Notes under the pieces: generated by a model
Database searches by the model: none
What the model saw: the letters and a program-made list of their open reading frames with translations, nothing else
What the model was told of the DNA's origin: nothing
Program-made: the position numbers and the translations under genes
Shown here: piece after piece, positions 50,156-58,688 of the stretch
Layout of the letters: each line of letters opens with the position of its first letter
How positions within the stretch are numbered: the first letter of the stretch is position 1
Assembly (NCBI GenBank): GCA_963837345.1
Contig: CAWIMX010000002.1
Coordinates: 186,001 to 250,000 of the forward strand
Length of the DNA stretch: 64,000 bases
Direction of reading: 5' to 3'
Origin: CAWIMX01 sp963837345
GTDB taxonomy: Bacteria > Acidobacteriota > Vicinamibacteria > Vicinamibacterales > CAVVIG01

Positions 50156-51472
50156 GTGCCGTTGGAGTCGATGGCGACTGGGGTCGGAATGCAGGCCGGT
50201 AACCGCGCGGCGACCGAGCGGCGCGGCGGGGAGCCGTCCACGGATGTCGTGATGCCGTGGCTCGTGCGCCTTCGATGGGCGTCGGTGGTCGCCCTCGCCG
50301 CTGCCGCCTGGGCGGCCGTCAGGTTCTGGCGCATCCGTCTTCCCCTCGGCCCCTTCGCCGTGCTTCTCGCGGCGCTGGCGACGACGAATGCGGCGCTCGT
50401 GTTCCAGTTGCGCTCGCCCGTTCCCCGCCGCAGCGTCGTGGGCGGCGTCCTCATCGTCGACGTCGCCCTGCTCACTGCCATTCTGTCGTTGATCGGCGGA
50501 CCGCTCAACCCGTTCAGCATCGTCTATCTCGTCGGCATCACGATTGCGGCCGTGTCCCTGGGGCACCGCTGGGCATTCGCCATCGCGCTGCTCTCGAGCC
50601 TCGCCTACGGTCTCACGTTCTTCCTGTATCGGCCTCTCGAGTTCGTCGATTCCTCGTTCAGCACCCGCACCCTCCCGCTGCACCTGTCGGGAATGTGGGT
50701 GGCGTTCGCGGCGGCTTCGATGCTGATTGCGTACTTCGTCGGCCGTGTGTCCGAGGCACTCGAGCATCGCGAGCACGAGCTGGCGGAAGCGAGGGCCGTT
50801 GCCGCGCGCAGTGAGCGGCTGACGGCGCTGCTGGCGCTCGGCGCAGGGGCCGCGCACGAGCTGGCCACGCCGCTCAGCACGATCAGCACAGCCGCGGGGG
50901 AACTGGAGCGCGTCGTGCGGCCAGCCAGCTGGCCGTCGAGAGCGTCGGACTACGTCAGAATCATTCGCGAGGAAGTCGAGCGGTGCACGTCGGTCCTCGA
51001 TCACCTGAGCGGCCGTGCGGCGTCCGGCTCGGTGGGCGAGGGCCATATTACAGTGGCGCATCTCCTGGACGACGTGCGGGATCGGCTGGGCGAGTCCCTG
51101 GCGGGCCGTCTCGAGGTGGAGTCGCCCGCCGCCGCCGATCCGGTCGTGGCGCCGGTCGAGGCCCTGCGGCAAACGCTGGTGGCCCTCGTCCGGAACGCCT
51201 TCGACGCGTCCGCGCCCGATCAGCCGGTCGTGCTCCGCATCGATCTGGCCCAGGGGCTGCGCGTCGAGGTCATCGATCGTGGCTGTGGCATGACTCCTGA
51301 AGTCCTCGGGCAGGCGGGCGAGCCGTTCTTCACCACCAAGCCAGCCGGCGGAGGCCTTGGGCTCGGTCTCTTTCTCGCCCGCTCTTTCGCGGAGCAAATG
51401 GGAGGCACCTTGCAGTGGCGCTCCCAGGCGGGCCATGGTACCTCGGTCATCTTGCAGTTGCCGGCATCCTAG
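50156..51472 (+). CDS. regB: RegB/PrrB-type redox-sensing histidine kinase
   Basis: The 438-residue kinase has about six membrane helices, a DHp domain with AHELATPLSTI (H-box) and a catalytic domain with LVRNAFDAS, DRGCGMTPE and GGGLGLGLFLAR. Two redox features of RegB are kept: the quinone-binding GGPLNPF (residues 114-120) and the redox cysteine in VERCTSVLDHLSG (Cys277). It should sense quinone or redox state and control its partner next door. GTG 50156 is the start; ATG codons at 50171 and 50189 are alternatives. Confidence 0.85.
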   Translation: MPLESMATGVGMQAGNRAATERRGGEPSTDVVMPWLVRLRWASVVALAAAAWAAVRFWRIRLPLGPFAVLLAALATTNAALVFQLRSPVPRRSVVGGVLIVDVALLTAILSLIGGPLNPFSIVYLVGITIAAVSLGHRWAFAIALLSSLAYGLTFFLYRPLEFVDSSFSTRTLPLHLSGMWVAFAAASMLIAYFVGRVSEALEHREHELAEARAVAARSERLTALLALGAGAAHELATPLSTISTAAGELERVVRPASWPSRASDYVRIIREEVERCTSVLDHLSGRAASGSVGEGHITVAHLLDDVRDRLGESLAGRLEVESPAAADPVVAPVEALRQTLVALVRNAFDASAPDQPVVLRIDLAQGLRVEVIDRGCGMTPEVLGQAGEPFFTTKPAGGGLGLGLFLARSFAEQMGGTLQWRSQAGHGTSVILQLPAS

Positions 51473-51475
51473 GCC

Positions 51476-52015
51476 ATGAGCGGCATCGTACCGACGATCC
51501 TGGTCGTCGAAGACGACAACGCGTTCCGCAACGTGCTGGTCAATGCGTTGAGTGATCGCGGCTACGAGGTCCAGGGCGTTCCCGACGCGGCGTCTGCGAT
51601 TGCCGCCGCCCGCAACGAAAGCCCCGAGATGGCGGTGGTCGATCTCCGCCTGCCGGACCGCGACGGCCTCGAGGTCGTCAGGGAGCTCAAGGCGATCGAT
51701 GCGTCGATTACCATCGTCGTGCTCACCGGATTCGGCAGCATCGCGACGGCGCTCGAAAGCGTTCGCCTGGGCGCGGTGCACTATCTGACCAAGCCGACCG
51801 ACGCCGATCGGATTCTCGGCGCCTTCGAACACGGCCTGGCCTCACGCCCGCGCGACTTGTCGACCGATCTTCCGTCGCTGGCACGCGTCGAGTGGGAATA
51901 TCTGCAGCGCGTGCTCACCGACTGCGACGGCAACATCTCCGAAGCGGCTCGCCGGCTCGGCATGCATCGCCGCTCCCTCCAGCGGAAACTGTCGAAGCAC
52001 CCGAACGCGAAGTGA
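51476..52015 (+). CDS. regA: RegA/PrrA/ActR-type response regulator
   Basis: The 179-residue protein has a receiver domain (ILVVEDDNAFRNVLV, Asp in VVDLRLPDRDG, conserved lysine in LTKPTD) and a Fis-type helix-turn-helix at its C terminus (LTDCDGNISEAARRLGMHRRSLQ, then RKLSKH), which is the RegA hallmark. It starts 3 bp after the kinase stop. In proteobacteria RegA controls respiratory and redox genes; its targets here are unknown, but two matching boxes occur at 56.5 kb. Confidence 0.9.
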   Translation: MSGIVPTILVVEDDNAFRNVLVNALSDRGYEVQGVPDAASAIAAARNESPEMAVVDLRLPDRDGLEVVRELKAIDASITIVVLTGFGSIATALESVRLGAVHYLTKPTDADRILGAFEHGLASRPRDLSTDLPSLARVEWEYLQRVLTDCDGNISEAARRLGMHRRSLQRKLSKHPNAK

Positions 52016-52051
52016 CGGAAGGCGCCCGGGGCGCGGACGGCCGGGCCCGTG

Positions 52052-52531
52052 TCAGCGCCGCGCCTGCTGGTCCAACCAGTCTCGGAGCGTCGAAAACTTC
52101 AACGTCCCGGCCTGCGACGACGTGGCGCCGTCCTTCGAGATCCGCACGGTGAACGGGAGCTCGCCCGCCCAGTCCGGGTCGACCTCGAAGCGCAAGCGGT
52201 CCAGGAAGCTGTCGGCGAAGACCCATTGCTCCGCCGACGCCAGCCCGGCGCGCTCAATCGTGGCCTGAAGGCGCGCCGGGTCCTCAGGAACCGGGTCCGC
52301 GGCAACCAGCACCAGGTTGAAGTCCCCCCGATCGTGCAGCAACTGCCCCCATTGCGGAAGCTCGGCCAGACACGGTGCGCAGCTCAGGCCCCAGAAATGC
52401 ACGATGACGGGCGTGCCACGGTGAGCCTGCTGCATCTGGGCCCAGCTTCCTCGGACGAACGGCCGGAGCGCCGTGTCGCGCGCCGGTCCGGGAGGCAGCA
52501 GCAGCGCAAGGAGCAGGAAGGCGCCCTTCAT
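52052..52531 (-). CDS. Secreted thioredoxin-like (TlpA-type) protein
   Basis: The 159-residue protein has a signal peptide (MKGAFLLLALLLPPGPA) and a thioredoxin fold with FWGLSCAPC (CxxC) near residue 55, then QWVFADSFLDRLRFEVD and LPFTVRISKDG, the cis-proline strand. It would act in periplasmic disulfide exchange, for example cytochrome or copper-site maturation. The ATG overlaps the upstream propeller gene's stop by 4 bp. Last gene of the receptor operon. Confidence 0.83.
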   Translation of the reverse strand: MKGAFLLLALLLPPGPARDTALRPFVRGSWAQMQQAHRGTPVIVHFWGLSCAPCLAELPQWGQLLHDRGDFNLVLVAADPVPEDPARLQATIERAGLASAEQWVFADSFLDRLRFEVDPDWAGELPFTVRISKDGATSSQAGTLKFSTLRDWLDQQARR

Positions 52532-53853
52532 GAGATCGGGTCCAGGCGCAGCAGGCGGTACCCCTCCGCACGCGTCAGCCACGACAGGTACGCCTGATGC
52601 CCGTCGCTGACGAGCAGCGGGTGATCGGAATAGTCCTCGGTCGCGGCCATCACGCGAGGCTGAGACCAGCTCGCACCCTCGTCATGCGACGTGATGACGT
52701 CGACCGTCGTCCGATTGCCGTCGAATTCCTTCCAGGCCACCCAGACGTCTCCGCCGATGGCCAGGACGTAGGGCCGCGTCGGATGGAGAGCGGGATCGCC
52801 AAGGGCTCTTGGCTCGGTGAACGTCTGGCCGCCATCGGTCGAGCGGGCGTAAAAGGACCCGTGGCGGACGGCGCCGCCCGTGAACCACACCGCATGGTAC
52901 GTCCCATCGGGCGAGATCGCCAGGCTCGGCCCGTGATGCGGACAGGCGTCGATGACCCAGCGATCCGAGCTCACCCGGTGCGGCGGCCCCGGCGTCGAGG
53001 GGCCCGTGAACGTGATGACGGCATGGTCGCGTTCGCTGCCGGGGAAGACGTTGCGGAACAGGACGACCGGGTCCGGCCCCTTCATCGCGAGCCCCAGGCG
53101 GCAGCATTCGCAGCTGTGATCCTGGATGAGCGTGGCCGGTTCGAAATGCGCGCCGGCGTCGCCGGACCAGGCGAACGCAATCGAAGCGCCGACGAACGGA
53201 CGTCCTGCTTCGGTGGCCGCCACGACATGACGCTTGTCGATCCAGAGGGCCAGCACGCGGTCGTCAGGACCGAGCGCGAGGCCGAGAAACCGCTGACTGG
53301 CGGTGACGTCGGTCAGCGGGTGCGGCGCCGTGAACGTCGCGCCTCCGTCGCGCGACTGCGCGATGAAGATCTTCCCGTTGTATTCGTCGTCTTTGAAGAT
53401 GGAATAGCCGACCACCACCCGACCCTGGTGATCGACGAGGACCTGCGGGCGTGCGTCCGGGCCGCTGTCCAGTGTGGCTGGCGCTCGCGTCACTCGAACG
53501 GCGGCCGAAAAGCTGTGGCCGAGATCCGTGGAGCTGGCGACCGACACCTGGCCCGCGGCGGTCCAGGCGAGCCAGAGCGTGCCATCGGGCGCGAAGTACG
53601 GTGTGGCGGTCGTGGCGCAGGCCAGGCCGGGTTCGTCGCAGAAGCCCGAGGGCGCCGTCGGCATCTGAGGCATCGTCTGATCGGCCGTGACGGACGGACC
53701 CACCCAGATCGTGCCGCACGCCAACGCGAGCACGCGGGCCGCGGGCCACAGGCCGAGGCGACGCCTCGGCCGCCGAGAGCGGAGCAACCCGCGTCGACGG
53801 TCTGATCGTACGGTCGTATCGTTCACTGTCTGAAGCTCCTCGTGTCGCGCCAT
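52528..53853 (-). CDS. BNR/sialidase-like beta-propeller protein with a CxCC motif
   Basis: The 441-residue protein has an N-terminal basic and hydrophobic region (signal or anchor), then a six-bladed propeller with Asp-box motifs: SSTDLGHSFSAAVR, QSRDGGATFTAPHP, AWSGDAGAHFEPA, ARSTDGGQTFTEPR and SHDEGASWSQPR. It is annotated as exo-alpha-sialidase-like by fold. Between blades is DHSCECCRLG, which could bind a metal. No catalytic Tyr-Glu pair was verified. Its start overlaps the receptor stop by one base. Confidence 0.75.
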   Translation of the reverse strand: MARHEELQTVNDTTVRSDRRRGLLRSRRPRRRLGLWPAARVLALACGTIWVGPSVTADQTMPQMPTAPSGFCDEPGLACATTATPYFAPDGTLWLAWTAAGQVSVASSTDLGHSFSAAVRVTRAPATLDSGPDARPQVLVDHQGRVVVGYSIFKDDEYNGKIFIAQSRDGGATFTAPHPLTDVTASQRFLGLALGPDDRVLALWIDKRHVVAATEAGRPFVGASIAFAWSGDAGAHFEPATLIQDHSCECCRLGLAMKGPDPVVLFRNVFPGSERDHAVITFTGPSTPGPPHRVSSDRWVIDACPHHGPSLAISPDGTYHAVWFTGGAVRHGSFYARSTDGGQTFTEPRALGDPALHPTRPYVLAIGGDVWVAWKEFDGNRTTVDVITSHDEGASWSQPRVMAATEDYSDHPLLVSDGHQAYLSWLTRAEGYRLLRLDPIS

Positions 53854-56450
53854 CAGGGATTCGACCCGCGCACACTCTGCAGGACATCCAGCGAGAACTC
53901 GGCGAAGAAGGTCCGTGCCGGCCACGGGTGATAGACAAACGCCTTCGCGTTGGTCAGGTTGTCGATCCCGAACGACAGCCGATCGCCGCTGTGGAGCGTG
54001 TAGCTCACTTTGGCGTCGAGGAACAGGTACGGATCGATCGCGCCGAACACGTTGTTCACATGGTCGCCGTTGTCGAGGTCGCTGTACTCGTCGCTGACGT
54101 AGCGGGCGCCGAGCGAGGTCATCCAGCTCCGATTGACATGATAGATGCCGAACAGTCCCATGCGCACCCTGGGCATGCGCGGGAAGGTCTTGCCGACGAG
54201 CGACGCCTGCAGCGTGTCCTTCGTGATCGTCGCGTCCGTGATCGTCGCATTGGCCTCGACATCGACCGGCGTGTGAAACACCTCGCGCTGATCGAACACG
54301 ACTTCCAGCCCGTTCGTGACGACCTTGTCGATCGGCAGGAACGAGTAGATGCCCTTGCCCTGCACGAACTGGAACTGCGTGAAGATCGTGTTGTCCACGT
54401 CGTCCCGGAACAGGTTCATCTCGACGCGGCCGCCGCCGAGCCCACGCTGAATGCTCAGGTTGTGATGCACCCCGATTTCGGGATCGAGCCCGGCATCGCT
54501 CAGCGCTGTGCCGTATGTGTGGATCTGGTTGTCGAAGAGCTCCTGGACGATGGGAAATCGAACGGCTCTCCCGATCGAGTACTGCACGCGCAGGCGGTTT
54601 GCCGGCTCCCAGCCCAGCGACGCCTTCGGCGAGAACGTCGAGAGGCTGCGATCCGGGTGCTGCAGGTCGATCGCGGTGGTCCTGGCGAACCCGTCGGTGG
54701 ACCGCCAGAACTCCTGACGGCCGCCGAGCGTCAGCTCCCAGTCGGGACTGAAGCGCCACCCCAGTTGTGCGAACAGCGCCTGCGTGGTGGTCTTGCCGCC
54801 GCTGTCGCTCGTCTGGAGGTCGCGCGTCTGGCTGCGGTAGTCGAGCGTGGAGTACCGGGTGACATCGAGCTGATCCCGAGAGAGGTGGTAACCGGTGACG
54901 AACGTGAGGTCGGGGTTGGACACGAAGTCCGGATCGCGCAGCTTGACGTCCAGCGTCGTCCAGCCGGTGTCGTTGTAGGCCGTGAGGATGCCCGAGCCGT
55001 TGTTCATCGGGTCCGCCGGGTTGAACCTCGAATCGACTTCCGAATCCCGTAACGTGGAAAAGCGGCTCGCCGTCGCGTCCAGCAGCCAGTCGTCGTCGAT
55101 CGTGCCGTTCACCTCCCACGCGCCGAACAGCGACTCGCGCGTCCGATCGGTGGTGCCGAAGAGGCTGTTGTCCACGTTGAACGCCCGGCCGTCGAAGGTC
55201 GCATCCGTTGTGGTGCTGTTGCCGTCGCCCCAGACAGTGTTGCCGTCGGTATCGCGCAAGTAGTTCTGCGGCTCCTGTGTCTGGTCGCGCCGGTTCTCGT
55301 AGGCCAGCGTCCACCGGGAGTTCCAGTTCGGCGTGTGCTGGTCGCCCACCTTGATCTTGAACAGGTCCGTCCGCACCGCGCCCGGGCCCTGATTGCCGTA
55401 GATGACCGAGGGGACGTCGCGGTAGTCCACCTTGCTTTCAGCGCCGGTGACCGCGGGCTGCCCGCCAGCGGACGAGAGGGCATTGTTCAACGCGAAGCTC
55501 ATCGGCTGACTCGAGTTCTGAAGGTGGTTCTCGAGGAGGTCGAAGCTGAAGTGCCCGAAGCGATCGCCGTAGGAGATCGTCGACTGGCCGCCGCCCAGGT
55601 TGTCGTCGGCGCCGTCGAACGCATAGCGCTGAGCGAACAGGTTGCCATCGACGTGCAGTTGCCGCTGCGCGGGCATCTTCGTCGTGTACTTGACTACGCC
55701 ACCCATCGCGTTCCCGCTGTACTCGGCGGAGAACGGGCCGTAGATGACCTCGGCCGACTCCACTTCGTCGGGCGCGACCAGCGACCATCGCGGCGCACCG
55801 TCCCACCGCGTCTGCAGCGGATTGTTCAGGGGCACGCCATCGGCGTACACGAGCGCCCGGGCGGTCTGGAACATGTTCGCCCCGCGCATGCCCAACGTGC
55901 CATTCGGGTCGCCGATGTAGCGCCGGCGCACGACGACGCCAGGCTGGTAGTTCAGGATGTCTTCCGACGTCGGCATGTTCAAGCTGGCAATCTGCGTCGC
56001 CGTGATGAAGTTGGCCGGGCTCGAGTAGTCGGTGCGCCGCTCGCTCACGCTGGGCGTGACCGTCACCTCCGCGGACAGGCCCGCCGGCGCCAGTCGAATG
56101 TCGAGCGCCAGCGTCTGACCGGATCGGAGCGTCAGCTCACCGCTGCGGAAATCCGCGAAGCCGCTCAGCCTCGCTTCGACGCGGTAGGTCCCGGCGTCGA
56201 GCCCGTACTGCGAATAGCCGCCCTGAGCGTCGGTGACGAGCGACCACGAGCGTGCGGTGCCCGGCTCGCTGACCTCGACGTCCGCGCCCGGCACTGCGAG
56301 CCCCTGGCTGTCGGTGACGACGCCGGTGATGCTGGCTCGCATGATCTGATTCTGCGCCGCGAGCGGCTGCGGCGTGACGAGCCCCACCAGCAGCCCAAGA
56401 GCAAGCGGAATGAGGCGACCGTATCGACCTGTGTTGACTGCATCCGGCAT
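53853..56450 (-). CDS. TonB-dependent outer-membrane receptor
   Basis: The 865-residue protein has a signal peptide (LALGLLVGLVTPQPLAAQ). A carboxypeptidase-like regulatory domain follows (ASITGVVTDSQGLAVPGADV to VEARLSGFADF), then a plug (DILNYQPGVVVRRRYIGDP, RGANMFQTARALVYADGVPLN) and a beta-barrel ending LSFGIDNLTNAKAFVYHP and FFAEFSLDV. It takes up a substrate with TonB energy. The barrel does not show what is imported. It leads the operon with the CxCC propeller and the thioredoxin, and two RegA-like boxes lie upstream. These neighbours hint at metal or redox-linked uptake. Confidence 0.88.
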   Translation of the reverse strand: MPDAVNTGRYGRLIPLALGLLVGLVTPQPLAAQNQIMRASITGVVTDSQGLAVPGADVEVSEPGTARSWSLVTDAQGGYSQYGLDAGTYRVEARLSGFADFRSGELTLRSGQTLALDIRLAPAGLSAEVTVTPSVSERRTDYSSPANFITATQIASLNMPTSEDILNYQPGVVVRRRYIGDPNGTLGMRGANMFQTARALVYADGVPLNNPLQTRWDGAPRWSLVAPDEVESAEVIYGPFSAEYSGNAMGGVVKYTTKMPAQRQLHVDGNLFAQRYAFDGADDNLGGGQSTISYGDRFGHFSFDLLENHLQNSSQPMSFALNNALSSAGGQPAVTGAESKVDYRDVPSVIYGNQGPGAVRTDLFKIKVGDQHTPNWNSRWTLAYENRRDQTQEPQNYLRDTDGNTVWGDGNSTTTDATFDGRAFNVDNSLFGTTDRTRESLFGAWEVNGTIDDDWLLDATASRFSTLRDSEVDSRFNPADPMNNGSGILTAYNDTGWTTLDVKLRDPDFVSNPDLTFVTGYHLSRDQLDVTRYSTLDYRSQTRDLQTSDSGGKTTTQALFAQLGWRFSPDWELTLGGRQEFWRSTDGFARTTAIDLQHPDRSLSTFSPKASLGWEPANRLRVQYSIGRAVRFPIVQELFDNQIHTYGTALSDAGLDPEIGVHHNLSIQRGLGGGRVEMNLFRDDVDNTIFTQFQFVQGKGIYSFLPIDKVVTNGLEVVFDQREVFHTPVDVEANATITDATITKDTLQASLVGKTFPRMPRVRMGLFGIYHVNRSWMTSLGARYVSDEYSDLDNGDHVNNVFGAIDPYLFLDAKVSYTLHSGDRLSFGIDNLTNAKAFVYHPWPARTFFAEFSLDVLQSVRGSNP

Positions 56451-56534
56451 CTGCGACTCCGTCTGGCGCGACCTCGACTGAATCGGCGGAGGTCACGGCC
56501 GGTCTCCACGATACCGGCCGGGGCGTGCTGGATC

Positions 56535-56551
56535 TGCGTCATGTTGTCGCG
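56535..56551. promoter_or_regulatory. RegA-type palindromic box, distal to receptor start 1
   Basis: TGCGTCATGTTGTCGCG fits GCGNC-N5-GNCGC, the consensus I recall for PrrA/RegA sites. It lies 85 bp upstream of the receptor ATG. A second copy lies 60 bp further away. Confidence 0.45.
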
Positions 56552-56594
56552 GGCGCCGCAGAGGGTGCGGAGATTCAATCGAATGGGTGGATGC

Positions 56595-56611
56595 TGCGTC
56601 AATTTGTCGCA
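56595..56611. promoter_or_regulatory. RegA-type palindromic box, copy 2
   Basis: TGCGTCAATTTGTCGCA matches copy 1 at 14 of 17 positions and is palindromic in 7 of 8 base pairs. It sits in the 222 bp gap before the receptor gene, in sequence poorer in GC than its surroundings. Confidence 0.5.
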
Positions 56612-56672
56612 ACCGAGGCCGAATCGGCGCCGGCCTGTTCAACGTCGGCACAGGCAGGGCTGGGCACGACTG

Positions 56673-58172
56673 TCAGGCGCTGAGGAGGGCTTCACGCTCA
56701 CGCCGGCGGTGCTGCCGATACCGATCGAATGCCGCGTGCTCGTCTTCCAAACCCAGAACCGACCGCAGACTCGACCCGGCAAACGTGTGCGTGAGCATCC
56801 GGAACAGGTTGCGAAGCACGAAACGCGGGCTGTGCGCGAACGCTTCGGGCAGGTGTCGCACCTTCATCCACCGTTCGGCGCGCCAGCGCAGAAATTCGAT
56901 CTCGGACGGGTCGAGCTTCTCCGTCCGCACGACCGCCGTCGTGCCGTCGTAGTGCGACACATCGTCGTCGACGATGAGATGACGGTCGCGGAACTCCTGC
57001 GTCATCGGCGTGCCCGGATACGGCGTTGGATGCTGGATATAGGGCCAGTCGATGTACCGGCGCGCGAAGGCCAGGTTCGCTTCGATCGACTCGCGGGTGT
57101 CGTCGGGATTGCCGACAATCAGGCCGCCGACGACGAACAGCCCGTGGCGATGCAAATGGTCGACGGCTTCGACCGTGGCGTTGCCGACCGTCCGGCCGTG
57201 GTCGCGCCGCGCGTTCTTCGCCGCCGCCTTCAGGAACGCCAGGTCCGAGTCGAGGACATTTTCGATGCCGAGGAACACGTACCGGAAGCCCGCCCGCCGC
57301 ATCAAGGGCGCCAGCGTGGCGCCATGCTGCGCCAGCGGCGACGTCATCGCCTGCACGATGAAGTCGAGATCGCCGAAGCCGCTGTCGATGATGGCCTGGC
57401 AGAGGCCCGTGAACCGCTCGATGTCGAGCGTGATGTTGTCGTCGACGAGAAAGATCGCGCGGGCGCCATGGCGCCGCGCATCGGCGATGTCGGCCATGAC
57501 GCGATCGATGGCGTACGGGTGAAAGTTCCGGCCCCGCATCTCGATGATCGAGCAGAAGCTGCAGTCGTAGGTGCATCCCCTGGAGGTTTCGACGACGTCG
57601 ACCGGCCTGCCGAGGAGCGTGTAGCCGCCCAGGACGCGGGCCCGACGGTTGGGCAGCCGCGGCGGATCCGACGCGAGCCGCGCGATCGGGCGGTCCGCGT
57701 TGAACGCGAAACCGTCCGGCGTGCGGTACCCGAGGCCCGGAATGGCGTCGACGCCGGCGTGCGAGTCGAGCGCGCGCAGCAGCTCGCACAGCGTCCGCTC
57801 ACCCTCGCCGCGGACGATGAACTGGACGTCGGCGCACGACGTGTACGCCTGCGCCGCGAGGCTCGGATCGTATCCGCCGACGACGATGTGCGTCTGGGGG
57901 CGCAGGCGGCGGACGAGGCGCGCGATCGCCAGGGCGGTGGCGCGCTGGAAGGTCATGATCGAGAGGCCGACGACGTCCGGCTGCAGATCGCGCACCAGCC
58001 GTTCGACGGTGGCCCTGACGTGCCCGTGCGCGAGGATCAAGTCGGCGACGGCGACGCGATGGTGGGGATCGACGTTCCCCGCCAGCGAGGCGAGCGCGCC
58101 GTTCGGCATCCGCACCGCCACCGGCGGCATGTGCTCGAACGAATCCGGCATCGACAGCAGCAGGACGTTCAC
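56673..58172 (-). CDS. B12-binding radical SAM protein
   Basis: The 499-residue protein has an N-terminal cobalamin-binding Rossmann region (about residues 1-130, with VVGLSIMTFQ and IVVGGYDPSLAAQAY). A radical SAM domain follows with the motif CTYDCSFC, then IFLVDDNITLDIERF and FVVGGLIVGNPDDTRES. This is the class B layout used by methylases of hopanoids, lipids and natural products. The C-terminal part is unknown. No cofactor ligand motif for base-off B12 (DxHxxG) is seen. The substrate cannot be told; it is a single gene between unrelated ones. Confidence 0.83.
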   Translation of the reverse strand: MNVLLLSMPDSFEHMPPVAVRMPNGALASLAGNVDPHHRVAVADLILAHGHVRATVERLVRDLQPDVVGLSIMTFQRATALAIARLVRRLRPQTHIVVGGYDPSLAAQAYTSCADVQFIVRGEGERTLCELLRALDSHAGVDAIPGLGYRTPDGFAFNADRPIARLASDPPRLPNRRARVLGGYTLLGRPVDVVETSRGCTYDCSFCSIIEMRGRNFHPYAIDRVMADIADARRHGARAIFLVDDNITLDIERFTGLCQAIIDSGFGDLDFIVQAMTSPLAQHGATLAPLMRRAGFRYVFLGIENVLDSDLAFLKAAAKNARRDHGRTVGNATVEAVDHLHRHGLFVVGGLIVGNPDDTRESIEANLAFARRYIDWPYIQHPTPYPGTPMTQEFRDRHLIVDDDVSHYDGTTAVVRTEKLDPSEIEFLRWRAERWMKVRHLPEAFAHSPRFVLRNLFRMLTHTFAGSSLRSVLGLEDEHAAFDRYRQHRRREREALLSA

Positions 58173-58216
58173 GGTTCCTCGCGCCTGGCTTTGCCGAGAG
58201 TCTAGCAGGGTTCCTC

Positions 58217-58222
58217 TATAAT
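58217..58222 (+). promoter_or_regulatory. -10 element TATAAT for the gene at 58232
   Basis: A perfect TATAAT lies 9 nt before the ATG. The spacer holds GAGGAG right next to the start codon, so the leader is very short. Confidence 0.5.
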
Positions 58223-58231
58223 TCAGAGGAG

Positions 58232-58612
58232 ATGTGGCAGCCGAACACCCCGCAGTGGCGCATCATCTGGATCCTCGCCGCGTTGGTCGTTCTCGCGTGG
58301 CCGCCGGCGGAAGGCCGCAGCCTGGCGCTGAAGGCGGCTGCGTGGGCGGCCGACCCGTTTCACACGCTGCCCGTCATGCCGCCGGAGCTGCCGATGGAGC
58401 TCGGAGACGATGGGTTCGCGGTGGCCGACCACGACCGTCTCGTGTCTTCGTACTTCGACGTCTATCAGAGCTCGCCGTGGAAGCGATTTCGCATCGACGT
58501 GCGCGACTTCCAGAATCCCTTCGATCCCACAACGGAACGACAGCTGCTGGTGGGGATCAGCGTGTTCGGGGCGCTCCTCGTGTGGCGCCTGGGCGGTCGG
58601 ACCGGCCCTTGA
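58232..58612 (+). CDS. Small membrane protein of unknown function
   Basis: The 126-residue protein has an N-terminal membrane helix (IIWILAALVVLAW) and a C-terminal one (LLVGISVFGALLVWRL), with a loop of about 75 residues between them containing DRLVSSYFDVYQSSPWKRF. No family is recognised. It is divergent from the B12 radical SAM gene and followed by a strong hairpin. Confidence 0.65.
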   Translation: MWQPNTPQWRIIWILAALVVLAWPPAEGRSLALKAAAWAADPFHTLPVMPPELPMELGDDGFAVADHDRLVSSYFDVYQSSPWKRFRIDVRDFQNPFDPTTERQLLVGISVFGALLVWRLGGRTGP

Positions 58613-58618
58613 GAACGA

Positions 58619-58652
58619 AACGCCCGGCCCGCTATGCAGCGGACCGGGCGTT
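58619..58652. terminator. Bidirectional hairpin terminator
   Basis: AACGCCCGG-C-CCGCT (58619-58633) pairs with AGCGG-A-CCGGGCGTT (58638-58652) around the loop ATGC. On the minus strand the hairpin ends in GGGCGTTTCGTTCT, so termination of the leftward NHL gene is most likely. On the plus strand few Ts follow. Confidence 0.7.
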
Positions 58653-58688
58653 CCGGATGACTCGCGTCGGGCGGCCGGAGACGGTCGA

